From Verrucomicrobiota bacterium (GTDB taxonomy: Bacteria; Verrucomicrobiota; Verrucomicrobiae; Limisphaerales; UBA11358): 37,971 bases of DNA. Where the stretch lies: positions 1-37,971 of the forward strand of contig JACZKP010000132.1 of NCBI GenBank assembly GCA_014860005.1, in the 5' to 3' direction. Shown here one piece after another: positions 1 to 8,162 of the stretch. How positions within the stretch are numbered: the first letter of the stretch is position 1; every line of letters begins with the position of its first letter. Under the pieces are notes generated by a model that saw only the letters and a list, made by a program, of their open reading frames with translations, was not told where the DNA came from and ran no database searches. Both the position numbers and the translations under genes were made by a program.

Positions 1-740
1 CCGCGCATCCGCCAGCCACAGGTCCCTGAGACCACAAAACAAAAAGAGACGAAGTCAAAAATGTAGTGGAGACCTTTTGGATCGTTGTCCTGCAAACCAA
101 CGCTTTATGCTCCAGCCCCCGCCTCAACCGTGAAATTTCGGCTAGCATTCCAGAGCGAGGATTCATTCGTCAGTTTGAACCTGAGAACCTCAGTTGGATT
201 TCAAAGGCAGAACCGAAACCAGTAGAGTAGAGAGGAGTCCATGCAGGAGTTGAACCGACCGCAATTGTCAGTCTCCGCAGGAGTTCCTCTCCCTCCTCGA
301 ACCGTAAATGGAGATTTCCCCCATCCGGCTCTCGCCCACGTCGCCTCTTCCAGAAAGCATTCACAAGTTCACCAGTCCCAGATGGTCCAAGTGTGAATAA
401 AGGCTGACTCCCGCGCGGGCACGCCAGCCCCGTTGACTGCGTCGGCGCAGATGCCTCCCCACACCGTCTTTTGTGGTCGTCACCTTTGTGGGTAACTTCG
501 ATTATTCTCATACCGGCGTAGAACGGAATTCCTTTCGTTCCACGCGGTTCGAAGTGGCGGAAAGTGACAGGAAGACCGTGTGCGCCTCCGAGAGCCCTTA
601 TTTCATTGGGGATTTTTCAAATCAAATTCTTTGTATGATGTGGGTCGGTCTTGTTCTGCCCCGTGAATTCGTCAGGGTCTTTTGGTTTGAGTTCATGCTT
701 CAGTGAGGAGTGTCAGGCAACGAGCGGGGTGGGAGTGGAG
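1..740. other. Region without a supportable gene
   Basis: No open frame here has convincing protein character. A minus-strand frame at 170-511 is open, but its translation is rich in Arg, Gly and Ser, shows no motif and has no start context, so I do not call it. Base composition is visibly less GC-rich than the operon that starts at 1131. It may be decayed coding DNA or a boundary of an accessory segment. No palindromic repeat like those elsewhere in the window was noticed. Confidence 0.4.
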
Positions 741-1130
741 TTGTTCGCGCATCTGCGGCAGGGTTTGTTCTCCCATGCGTATACCCACTTGGGGGCTGAC
801 ATTAACGGGAATCGGTGGCCGTCAGTCGCCTTTCTTAAAACTGAAAAACCAGTGGTCGAAGGGCGGGCTCAATACTATACCCAGCGTGTCTTAACGCGCC
901 TTGCCAAGAAGCTACCAACTTCGCTTGAGGTCTTTAATGCGCTGCTCAAACGGCAGGCAAAAGCCATGCACCCTCATGAACCCTGGGAGAAGAATTGCAC
1001 GCCAGAAGCCGTGAGGCGTGCATTACTCGAATTTCGCGTTCATCTTGAGTCACGCCACTTGGATTTTGAAGAAAGGCTGAAACAGGCGCAGACCGCTTTT
1101 GAAGCCGAAGCAAATCATCGTCTTCTGTTC
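741..1130 (+). pseudogene. Unrecognised gene fragment, possibly a truncated C-terminal part
   Basis: A plus-strand frame encodes a stretch with natural protein composition (SHAYTHLGADI near 770, then QYYTQRVL, LPTSLEVFNALLKRQ, and FRVHLESRHLDFEERLKQ near 1035-1090) that looks helical in its second half. I do not recognise the family. The frame has no clear start or ribosome-binding site: upstream residues look random. At the 3' end it has no stop before running antisense into mqnE until 1961, which is unlikely for a real gene. I infer a fragment truncated at both ends, with mqnE's 3' end joined to it. It could also be chance coding potential. Confidence 0.3.
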
Positions 1131-2480
1131 TCACGCCGTCGCCAGATTGTCTTCCAACCCATTCGGTTTGTTCCCGACCAGTGGGGATTCAGCTTCAATC
1201 GCCGTCGGCGCTGCGTCCCAGACTTTGATCGGTTCGTAGAACGTGTTTCGTTGCACCGGCGTGCGCCGAGTTTCGCGAATGGCTTTCACCATCTCCATTT
1301 CCGTCTGCAATTGCGGCGAGGTTGCGCCGGCCATGTGGAAGATGTGTTCCTCGATGATCGTCCCGTGCAGATCGTCCGCGCCGTAGCTCAACGCCACTTG
1401 CGCCAGCTTCATGCCCATCCCCACCCAGTACGCGGTGATGTGATCGAAGTTGTCGAGATAGATGCGGCTCACGGCGATCGTGCGCAACGCGTCGAAGCCA
1501 GTGGGCGGCGTCTGCACCGGGATGTCGTTGTTCTCCGGCTGATACGGCAAAGGCACGAAGCCGACGAAGCCCTTCGTCTCGTCCTGCAACGCGCGCAATT
1601 GCCGCAGATGATCCACGCGGTCGGCGAGCGATTCGACGTGGCCGAACAGCATCGTGCAGGTGCTGCGTCCGCCGAGCTTGTGCCAGGTGCGATGAACGTC
1701 CAGATATTCCTCGGCGGATTCCTTGCCCTTGGCGATGGCGCTGCGGACTTCCTTGTTGAAAATCTCCGCGCCGCCGCCGGTGAGCGATTCGAGTCCGGCT
1801 TCCTTCAATTCAATCAACGTCTGCTCCACGGATTTTTTCGCGAGCCAGGCGAGGTGCAGGATTTCAATGGCGGTGAAGCATTTGAGCTGGAGGCGGGGCT
1901 TGGGGAGCGCAGGCGGCCCGCCTGCTCCGGTCAGCGGCCCGCTGCCCGGAATAACCGTTGAACACCGATGTGAGCATGAATCGCCCTCGCTGCTAGGCAT
2001 GGCTTCACGCGTTCCATCGGGCGCGCCGCCCGACGGAGCAGGCGGGCCGCCTGCGCTCCCCATTTCATCATTCAGCGCGCTCAACGCTTTGAGCATGTCA
2101 GTGTAGTAACTGAACGGCAGGGAGGGATGCAGTCCGCCGACGATGTGCAGTTCCGTGATGCCGAGCTTCAATGCTTCGCGCGCCTTCTCGACCATTTGCG
2201 GAATGATCAGCTCGAATCCGTCCGCGTCGCGTTTCTTGCGCGCGAACGAGCAGAACTGGCAGCTCAGGATGCAGTAGTTCGAGTAGTTGATGTAGCGGTT
2301 GACGATGTAGCTGGCGCGGTTGCCGACTTTCTTCTGCCGCTCGAGATCGGCGATGGCGCCGAGGGCGTTGAGGTCTTTGGATTCAAACAACCGCAGCGCG
2401 TCGGCTTCGGAAATGCGGTCGCCGGCCGCGACCTTGTCGTAGAGGTCGCGTAATCCGCTGCGTTGGACGAAGAAATTCAT
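1131..2480 (-). CDS. mqnE: Aminofutalosine synthase (radical SAM), carrying an in-frame palindromic insertion
   Basis: MqnE joins the chorismate-derived 3-[(1-carboxyvinyl)oxy]benzoate to adenosine in the cytosolic futalosine route to menaquinone. The radical-SAM cluster motif CILSCQFC supplies C70, C74 and C77. A glycine-rich GGGAEIF motif and the C-terminal HGTIIEEHIFHMAGA stretch are typical of MqnE rather than MqnC. The ATG at 2480 was chosen over an in-frame TTG at 2489. The 449 residues are about 50 longer than the usual family size. The excess is a Gly/Pro/Ala/Ser-rich block at residues 140-194, encoded by a repeat at 1901-2062, between the first half of the barrel and the conserved KCFTAIEI strand. 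The reading frame is intact across it, so the gene is probably functional. A second palindromic repeat sits about 10 nt upstream of the start codon. The prenyltransferase at 6762-7670 probably belongs to the same pathway. Confidence 0.92.
   Translation of the reverse strand: MNFFVQRSGLRDLYDKVAAGDRISEADALRLFESKDLNALGAIADLERQKKVGNRASYIVNRYINYSNYCILSCQFCSFARKKRDADGFELIIPQMVEKAREALKLGITELHIVGGLHPSLPFSYYTDMLKALSALNDEMGSAGGPPAPSGGAPDGTREAMPSSEGDSCSHRCSTVIPGSGPLTGAGGPPALPKPRLQLKCFTAIEILHLAWLAKKSVEQTLIELKEAGLESLTGGGAEIFNKEVRSAIAKGKESAEEYLDVHRTWHKLGGRSTCTMLFGHVESLADRVDHLRQLRALQDETKGFVGFVPLPYQPENNDIPVQTPPTGFDALRTIAVSRIYLDNFDHITAYWVGMGMKLAQVALSYGADDLHGTIIEEHIFHMAGATSPQLQTEMEMVKAIRETRRTPVQRNTFYEPIKVWDAAPTAIEAESPLVGNKPNGLEDNLATA
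1901..2062. repeat. 162-nt palindromic element inside mqnE
   Basis: The arms 1901-1929 and 2034-2062 are perfect 29-nt inverted copies, starting TGGGGAGCGCAGG and ending in its complement. Each arm is itself nearly self-palindromic around GCAGGCGG/CCGCCTGC. The roughly 100 nt between them hold further short GC palindromes, such as one near 2019-2036. The element length is 54 x 3, so it keeps the mqnE frame. Its translation is the low-complexity block of mqnE residues 140-194. Confidence 0.9.
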
Positions 2481-2490
2481 TCCGCACAAT

Positions 2491-2581
2491 GTAGGACAGG
2501 CGTCGCGCCTGTCTCAAACTGAAATCTGCATCGCCTCAAGGCGGAATTGGAGATGGAGGCAGGCGGGAAGCGCTGTCCTAC
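2491..2581. repeat. Intergenic palindromic repeat between mqnE and the propeller gene
   Basis: The left arm at 2491-2515 begins GTAGGACAGGCGTCGCGCC. Its 25 nt are identical to the reverse complement of 22545-22569 inside uvrB. The right arm, about 2555-2581, ends GCTGTCCTAC and is a diverged inverted copy. The element fills almost the whole gap between the stop of the upstream minus-strand gene (2587) and the mqnE start (2480). Its transcript could fold into a hairpin next to the mqnE ribosome-binding region. Confidence 0.85.
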
Positions 2582-2586
2582 GTGGC

Positions 2587-4932
2587 TCACCGCGGCTTCT
2601 CAATGAATCCGTGATACAAACCCATGTAGTAGGGCAGGAGAAAAACCGTCCCGCTGGCCAGTTGCCGCCCATCACCCCCGTAGTCGAGCCGCCACGGATC
2701 GGTGTTCCAGTGGTTGAAATGGCGTTCCTCCACCGGCAACACCTTGCCGTTGACGCGACTGGCACGGCGGGTGCGGTCGTCAGATGTAAAGTCCACCACC
2801 TGCTGGCGACCCAAGGCTTGCAGGTCCAGGCGGTGACTGTTGAGATGCGCCCAGTTGGCGCGATCCAACGGGAAGCCGCGGAGTGTGCCCATCGAATCCT
2901 CGAACCAGCCGGACCACGGGTCCACGGGCGTTGGGCCAAAGGCGTCCGCGAAAGTCTGTCCCCGCCCATACGCCGCGTAGGCGAAGTTGAAGAAGGGATT
3001 CATCTCCGGTTGTTCCAACGCCCAGTAGGCGTAGAAGGCAAATCGCCAGCGTTCCAGCCAGTCCTTCGCCTTGGAGTAACGCATCAGATTGTAGAAACAC
3101 ATGAAGGCCATCTCGTCGTCGGACTGGTTACCGGACCCGACGCCGAGTTGCATTTTTGGATGCATGACGTTCGCGCCGTAGCCGTGTTGCTCGATCAATT
3201 CACGCGCGGCCTGGCCATATTTGACATCGCCGGTGATGTGTTCCGCCACCGCCAGGTACGACAGCATGCTCAGGGAATTCAAGCCGCGCTCCACCATCCA
3301 ATAGGGATGATGGTTCAAGTAACGCGGACCAAACACCGCCCAGCGGGTGGGCTTGCCATCGTGATCCACCAGTGTGAAATCGTGCGCCATCAGATGGTCC
3401 GTCAGGTCGCGCACCACTTCCCGCACGCGTTCACGCTCGGCCTCGGTGTCCGCCACCAGATCGTAGTAGGCCGGATAAAAGAAGAAGTGCCCGTCCAGTT
3501 CGTCGGAACTGGTGTCACTCTTCCAATACCACTTGCCATCGGCGCTCTTGGGCCAGCGCGGTTCATAGGCCTTCCACAACCGGTCGCTCTTCTGCGCTTC
3601 GCGGTCCGACTCAATCCGCCCGACATTCGGGTCGGGCCATTCCACGGGACGGATGGTGCGCGCGACATAGCCTTTCGGCGGACTGTGTGGACCGCCTTGG
3701 GTGACCTTCTGCAAAAAGCGCAATGCCTCGAACGCCTGCTGCGCACGCTTTTTGAACTCAGGTTGCATGGTTGCGCCATAGGCGAAACACTCGCCCGCGC
3801 CGTACATGGCCGTCCACAGACCGTCATTGTCGCTGTCCGAGTAAATGATCTTGGTGCGATCACCGGGTGCGCCAAGACCGACTTCCGAGAGGTAGCCGAA
3901 TGGTGTGCGTTTGATGTAACGCTCCACTTCGTCTTCGTAATGGGCAGCCTTTTCCGCCAGGGTCATTTTCCGCCACTCGTTCCGACCCAGACCCTTGTCC
4001 GTGGCAAACCAAACGGCACCGTCGGCCGCGATACCAATGGATCGAACCTCGTTGCCGGGCAGCCAGCGCTGGCCTTCGCGATAAGCCCAGTTTTGTCCAT
4101 CGAACCGAACCGCACCGCGTTTGGTGCCAAACCAAACCTCAGAACCCACGGCCGCGACACAGGTGAAATCTGCATACGGCACACCTTCGTTGCCGCTGTG
4201 AAAGCTCCATTGCCTGCCTTGGCGGTGAATCACTCCCGCTGGCGTGGCGACCCACCAGTGGCCCCGACCGTCAATCGCCACGCCGCGCACGTCGCCGCCG
4301 GCCCAGCCGCGGGAGACCTCGTCCACCGCCCGAACGCGTGTCCAATCGCCGGATGCCGCCCGCCGCCAAAGCCCGCGGGCGGTGGCAGCGACTACGAGAT
4401 TGTTGGCGCCGATGGCAACCTGACGCACATCAAAGTCCGGCAGTTCCGCGCTTATCTGTCCGGTCGGTGACACCTGCAAGACGCCGTTGGTCGTAGCCAC
4501 CCATGCGGCGTCGCCTTGCCGCTGAATTTGGCGTATGGCGGAAAGCGGCATCGGCAATGCCCGCGCCACGCCGCCCACCAGAATCCATCCCGCACCCTCG
4601 GTAATCCCCGGCGGCGCTGCCAACACTTGGAGTTTGCCTTCGCGCAACTCATACCAGTGGCGGCCATCAGCCACCCGCAGGCTTCCATCCGGGAGCACGT
4701 CCGCCAGTGAAAAACCGCTGGCCGCCGCCCCCGCAGGCATGAGCCATTGTTGGGACATTTCCTGCCGGAACTCCTGGGGCGCGGGCTTCAACTCTGCCGC
4801 CAGAGTTTGCGGCGACAAGATCGCCACCAATGCCGTTGGCAGCAGGGATAGTATCAGTTTCGGTCGAAGGAGATGGCGCGGGTGAATCATGGCCGGATTA
4901 TTCGCGGCGGCACGGCAGGGAAGCAATCTCAT
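2587..4932 (-). CDS. Secreted protein: N-terminal two-component-type propeller, C-terminal helical (alpha/alpha-barrel-like) domain
   Basis: The first about 45 residues hold a basic start and a hydrophobic core (LILSLLPTALVAIL) ending near LAAE, consistent with export. The true start may be the ATG 14 codons into the frame (MIHPRHLL). Residues of about 80-330 contain repeated blades with the pattern 'GVLQVSPTGQ', 'WWVATPAGVIHR', 'VWFGTKRGAVRFD' and 'VWFATDKGLGR', as in the propellers of hybrid two-component sensors. The rest, about 400 residues, is rich in Trp, Tyr and His and has helical segments (YPAYYDLVADT, HHPYWMVERGLNSLSMLSYLAVAEHITGD, MAFMCFYNLMRYS) that suggest an alpha/alpha barrel or similar. 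No kinase or HTH domain follows, so it is not a sensor kinase. The neighbouring GH5 glycosidase suggests work on extracellular carbohydrate, but the substrate and catalytic residues are unknown. Confidence 0.8.
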   Translation of the reverse strand: MRLLPCRAAANNPAMIHPRHLLRPKLILSLLPTALVAILSPQTLAAELKPAPQEFRQEMSQQWLMPAGAAASGFSLADVLPDGSLRVADGRHWYELREGKLQVLAAPPGITEGAGWILVGGVARALPMPLSAIRQIQRQGDAAWVATTNGVLQVSPTGQISAELPDFDVRQVAIGANNLVVAATARGLWRRAASGDWTRVRAVDEVSRGWAGGDVRGVAIDGRGHWWVATPAGVIHRQGRQWSFHSGNEGVPYADFTCVAAVGSEVWFGTKRGAVRFDGQNWAYREGQRWLPGNEVRSIGIAADGAVWFATDKGLGRNEWRKMTLAEKAAHYEDEVERYIKRTPFGYLSEVGLGAPGDRTKIIYSDSDNDGLWTAMYGAGECFAYGATMQPEFKKRAQQAFEALRFLQKVTQGGPHSPPKGYVARTIRPVEWPDPNVGRIESDREAQKSDRLWKAYEPRWPKSADGKWYWKSDTSSDELDGHFFFYPAYYDLVADTEAERERVREVVRDLTDHLMAHDFTLVDHDGKPTRWAVFGPRYLNHHPYWMVERGLNSLSMLSYLAVAEHITGDVKYGQAARELIEQHGYGANVMHPKMQLGVGSGNQSDDEMAFMCFYNLMRYSKAKDWLERWRFAFYAYWALEQPEMNPFFNFAYAAYGRGQTFADAFGPTPVDPWSGWFEDSMGTLRGFPLDRANWAHLNSHRLDLQALGRQQVVDFTSDDRTRRASRVNGKVLPVEERHFNHWNTDPWRLDYGGDGRQLASGTVFLLPYYMGLYHGFIEKPR

Positions 4933-4952
4933 TCAGAGCAATTCTCAATTTG

Positions 4953-5052
4953 CGGAGCGCGGCTGTGTGCGAAGCACCAGCCGCAGCGCGTCGAGACTGC
5001 ACTGGGTTTATGGATCTGCTGCGGCTGGTCCTGCGGACACAACCGCGCTCCG
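4953..5052. repeat. Imperfect 34-nt inverted repeat in the gap between two secreted-protein genes
   Basis: The arm at 4953-4986 (CGGAGCGCGGCTGTGTGCG...) is mirrored by 5019-5052 (...CACAACCGCGCTCCG) with a few mismatches. The spacer is 32 nt. It occupies half of the intergenic gap downstream of the GH5 gene and upstream of the propeller gene, both on the minus strand. A hairpin in the transcript is possible. Its sequence differs from the mqnE and uvrB elements, so it is a separate repeat family. Confidence 0.8.
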
Positions 5053-5155
5053 GACCAACATGAGAACTGCCGCGTCATTCCGCCCGTTGGTGGCGCCGCG
5101 TAGTCCGTCTCAACTTGTTTGTTGTGCCAGAGCGTCGGTGCGTCACCAGGCCGGA

Positions 5156-6754
5156 CTAACGCGACGGCTTCTCCGCGTTTTTAGCGAACCATGCTCGGAG
5201 CAATTGCTCGCGGTTCGTCGGGGTAGGACTACGTTTCCGATCTTTTTGATCCGGGCCGTGCTCAACGCTCCAACCGTCCCATTCGCGAAAGGCGTGGTAA
5301 GCCCAATCCCAACCGTTCTCCTCAAACAGCTCGATGCAATCGCGGAGATAGCGCCAGGCGCTGTCGTCGGGCGCCCAGCGAATGGCACTGAATTCCCCGA
5401 TGTAAATATGGACGCCGTGGTCCCGCTGGAACTCCACCACCGGCAACAACGCCCGCCGCAGGCGTTCCCGGTCCCACTGTTGCCCCGCCACCATTCCCGG
5501 ATAACGGACGCCCGCCGGGTTTCCGTGGATGCCTTGATGCGTGAATTGATGCGGCACGTAAACATGAACGCTATAAACCACACCGGGGACCGGAATGGGT
5601 TCGAGATTCTCAATGGCTTCCGGTCCGCCCCACGGCGCCGGTTCAATGATGATGGCGTGGTCGGGATCGTTCTTGCGGACCACGCGAGCCGTGGCTGTTG
5701 CCAGCGCCTGCCAGTCCATCAAACCGGCGGGCACGTTGCCTTCCACTGGTTCGTTCACCAAGTCATAACCCCACACCGTCCTGTTCCCCCGATAGCGGCG
5801 CGAGATTTTGTCCCACCATTCGATGAATTTCGCCTGACAGGCGGGATCCGTGAAAATGCGGCAGGTGTTGTCGGCGGCGCGACCACCGGGCGGAGTGTGT
5901 AAATCTATCAAAACCTTGAGGCCGGCTTGCTCGCAGACGGGGAGCAAATCGTCCAGCCGCTTCAACTCGCCTTCAAGCCACGCGTCATACGCGGTCAGGT
6001 TGGCGTTGTCCGCCGGACTGGCCGGAAACCCGCCCCAGATGAGTTGCCAACGGACATGGTTCGCGCGCCAGTTTTCCCCGAATTCGCGCAAGTCTTCCGC
6101 GGAAACCTGACCGATCATCGCGCCGCGCAAGCGCGGCAAATCGTGCCCTTTGAAAGGCGGCCCGGCGGGCGGGGCGGTAGGTCTTGCGCGCGGTGGATTC
6201 AACACGGTGATCTCCACATGATCGAACCACACCTGGCCAAGCACGGCTTCCAATCCAAGGACCAGCGCCGCGCTCGTAGCGTCGCGAGGCACGCGGGCGG
6301 TGAACTGGAGGTGGGTCCAATCGAAAGTGCCGACACCGGCAGAGGCCTGCGGCCATTGATCTCCCTGCGGGCCGGTCGCGTGCAGCATGAACTTCACGCC
6401 GTTCCACGGTTTGGGCGGTGACGTGACTCCGGCGGCTTTGACCCGGGCTGAGAATTTCAACCGGGCACCGCGGAGGGATTCCAACGGCAGATTCAACCGG
6501 GCGAGGACGTTGCTGCTCCCGCCGGGCGGCGCTTCGATAAACAGGACCGGCAATTGGTCTTCCGTCCGCGTGAGTCGCACATGTTGCGAGTCGGAGATTT
6601 GCCAGACGCGGAGGGCCTCGCTGTTGCCAAAGTCACTTTGAAAAATGCCGTCACCAGCCTGGGGCGCGGCCTGAATGGCGGACAGGCTCAAACCTGACGC
6701 CACAAGGCAGAAGAGCCAGACTTTGACAGTTCCACAATGGTTAAGGTTTTTCAT
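5156..6754 (-). CDS. Secreted glycoside hydrolase family 5 (cellulase-like) with N-terminal carbohydrate-binding-like domain
   Basis: A signal peptide is clear (basic start, VWLFCLVASGLSLSAIQA, likely cut near residue 30). Residues of about 35-185 form a beta-rich module resembling carbohydrate-binding domains (FSARVKAAGV, WTHLQFTARVP, VWFDHVEITVL). A Pro-rich linker at 187-200 leads to a TIM-barrel hydrolase. The GH5 acid/base lies in DLVNEP (N334-E335) and the nucleophile in YIGEFSA (E454). H397 in SVHVY and W482 near the C-terminus fit the usual active-site pattern. It should cut beta-linked glucan or mannan outside the cytoplasm; the exact substrate cannot be read from sequence. The gene starts 7 nt after the prenyltransferase stop, so the two are probably cotranscribed. 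The ATG has no strong ribosome-binding site. Confidence 0.9.
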   Translation of the reverse strand: MKNLNHCGTVKVWLFCLVASGLSLSAIQAAPQAGDGIFQSDFGNSEALRVWQISDSQHVRLTRTEDQLPVLFIEAPPGGSSNVLARLNLPLESLRGARLKFSARVKAAGVTSPPKPWNGVKFMLHATGPQGDQWPQASAGVGTFDWTHLQFTARVPRDATSAALVLGLEAVLGQVWFDHVEITVLNPPRARPTAPPAGPPFKGHDLPRLRGAMIGQVSAEDLREFGENWRANHVRWQLIWGGFPASPADNANLTAYDAWLEGELKRLDDLLPVCEQAGLKVLIDLHTPPGGRAADNTCRIFTDPACQAKFIEWWDKISRRYRGNRTVWGYDLVNEPVEGNVPAGLMDWQALATATARVVRKNDPDHAIIIEPAPWGGPEAIENLEPIPVPGVVYSVHVYVPHQFTHQGIHGNPAGVRYPGMVAGQQWDRERLRRALLPVVEFQRDHGVHIYIGEFSAIRWAPDDSAWRYLRDCIELFEENGWDWAYHAFREWDGWSVEHGPDQKDRKRSPTPTNREQLLRAWFAKNAEKPSR

Positions 6755-6761
6755 AACGATC

Positions 6762-7670
6762 TTATTCGAGGGGAAAACGAATCCGGAAGCCGCCCTCGAA
6801 AACCACTTCCGCCACCGTGACCACGAGGAACACCGCGCTGACCACCGCGTTCAACCGGAAGAACGCATTGTTAATCCAGTTGAGGCTGCGTCGCCGCGCG
6901 ATCCAGTGTTCAAGAATCAGGCAGGCCAGAATGACCAGCCAGCCGATCAGATAAGCGATCCGAAACCGACACAGCAGTCCGAAACCCGCCAATAATCCAC
7001 ACATGAACATGTGAGCGAGGAACGCCGCCTGCAAAGCATTCTTCGGTCCCCACGCCACGACCAGTGAGTGGAGTCCGCGCGACTTGTCGAATTCGTAATC
7101 CTGCAATGCGTAAATAATGTCAAAGCCCACCAGCCACAACACGACGGCCGCGGCCAGCACCACCATTTGCACGATTTCCAACGGACTGACATTCGACCCC
7201 TTCACCGCCAGCCACGCGCCGATGGGCGCCAGTGCGAGCGCGACGCCCAGGAAAACGTGCGTGTAATCCGTGAACCTTTTTGTCAGTGTATAAAAGCAAA
7301 CCACGAACAAGGCGATCGGCGAAAGGACGAAGCACAGCAGATTGATGAACCAGGTTGTCGCCACCAAACCGGCGGCACTCAGTCCCCAGAGAATCCACGC
7401 CCCAATCAGGGAAACCTCTCCGGCCGGCAAGTGACGGTTGGCGGTACGGGGATTCTCCGCGTCGAACTGGCGGTCCATGATTCGATTGAAAGCCATGGCG
7501 CAGGTTCGAGCGCACACCATGGCCACCAGAATCAGGGCGAAGACACGCAAACCCGGCCAGCCGCGATTATCACGCGCCGCCACCGCCATCGCCGCGAGCG
7601 CGAACGGCAGGGCGAAAACCGTGTGCGAGAACCGCACAAACGAGAGCCATTTTTTGAGCGCGGAGAGCAT
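6762..7670 (-). CDS. UbiA-family polyprenyltransferase, probably the MqnP-type enzyme of the futalosine pathway
   Basis: This integral membrane enzyme should attach an isoprenoid chain to an aromatic acid. Two Asp-rich motifs that bind Mg-prenyl diphosphate are present: N62-RIMD-RQFD70 and D184-IIYALQDYEFD195. About eight to nine hydrophobic segments (for example ALPFALAAMAV, LRVFALILVAMV, LLCFVLSPIALFVVCFY, YLIGWLVILACLI) fit the family, as does the length of 302 residues. UbiA homologues of this type handle either 4-hydroxybenzoate or, in futalosine organisms, 1,4-dihydroxy-6-naphthoate. Because mqnE is on the same strand 4.3 kb downstream and no ubiquinone genes are visible, I infer the MqnP role. 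It could be confirmed only by gene content elsewhere in the genome. Confidence 0.85.
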   Translation of the reverse strand: MLSALKKWLSFVRFSHTVFALPFALAAMAVAARDNRGWPGLRVFALILVAMVCARTCAMAFNRIMDRQFDAENPRTANRHLPAGEVSLIGAWILWGLSAAGLVATTWFINLLCFVLSPIALFVVCFYTLTKRFTDYTHVFLGVALALAPIGAWLAVKGSNVSPLEIVQMVVLAAAVVLWLVGFDIIYALQDYEFDKSRGLHSLVVAWGPKNALQAAFLAHMFMCGLLAGFGLLCRFRIAYLIGWLVILACLILEHWIARRRSLNWINNAFFRLNAVVSAVFLVVTVAEVVFEGGFRIRFPLE

Positions 7671-7944
7671 TTCTTAAGGCAAAGTCGCGGCGGCGAAAAG
7701 ACCTGGTTGAGAAACGAAAATCATAATCTGCCTTTGCGCTATTGCGCTGTTCTCTCCTGACACCGTGCCGTGCCGCCAACATACTTCATAAACCGATTCA
7801 ACCATTGAAACGCGATGACACCAGCGCGGTTGCCGCCGCAACCAGCGAGCCGGATGATGGGTTGAGACACCGAGAGCGTTTCCCTCTTTCCCAGCGGGAG
7901 AGGGCCGGGGTGAGGGGGAAGGCGTTTTCCTCTCCGTGAACCGG

Positions 7945-8008
7945 GTAGTGGCACGGGCCTCTGGCCCGTTCGAATCGAGACGCACGGGCGAGACGCCCGT
8001 GCCACTAC
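7945..8008. repeat. 64-nt palindromic repeat
   Basis: The left arm starts GTAGTGGCACGGGC at 7945 and the right arm ends GCCCGTGCCACTAC at 8008, a 14-nt perfect match. Pairing continues imperfectly inward through CTCTGGCCCG/CGGGCGAGAC. It would form a strong hairpin. The layout (GTAG...CTAC ends, GC-rich inner palindrome) is like the uvrB element, though the sequence differs. Confidence 0.85.
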
Positions 8009-8065
8009 AGCCACGCCGGTTCCGGGGTTCAAAGCGCAAACCCTTCGTTGGGAGAAATCTCTCCC

Positions 8066-8162
8066 CGCACTCCGCAATGCGGACACAGTGCTTGAGCGTG
8101 CGGTTCTCCTCTCTCCACGCTCCGCGAGGCGGACGCGGTACTTTGTCGTGCGGTTCTCCCTC
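8066..8162. repeat. Two imperfect tandem copies of about 47 nt
   Basis: Copy one (about 8066-8113) and copy two (about 8116-8162) share CTCCGC(A/G)A(T/G)GCGGAC(A/G)C and then CGTGCGGTTCTCC near their ends, with scattered substitutions between. The direct orientation suggests local duplication within the repeat cluster. Confidence 0.65.

Noticed and set aside
170..511. Minus-strand open frame of 113 codons
   Set aside because: No motif, biased composition, no ribosome-binding site and no neighbour logic.
1131..1961. Plus-strand open frame continuing from 651 across the mqnE region
   Set aside because: It is antisense to mqnE, whose radical-SAM motifs and conserved ends are clear. Only the part before 1131 has independent protein character.
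2611..4470. Long plus-strand open frame of more than 600 codons
   Set aside because: It is the antisense shadow of the propeller protein; such long shadows are common in GC-rich DNA. It has no recognisable domain.
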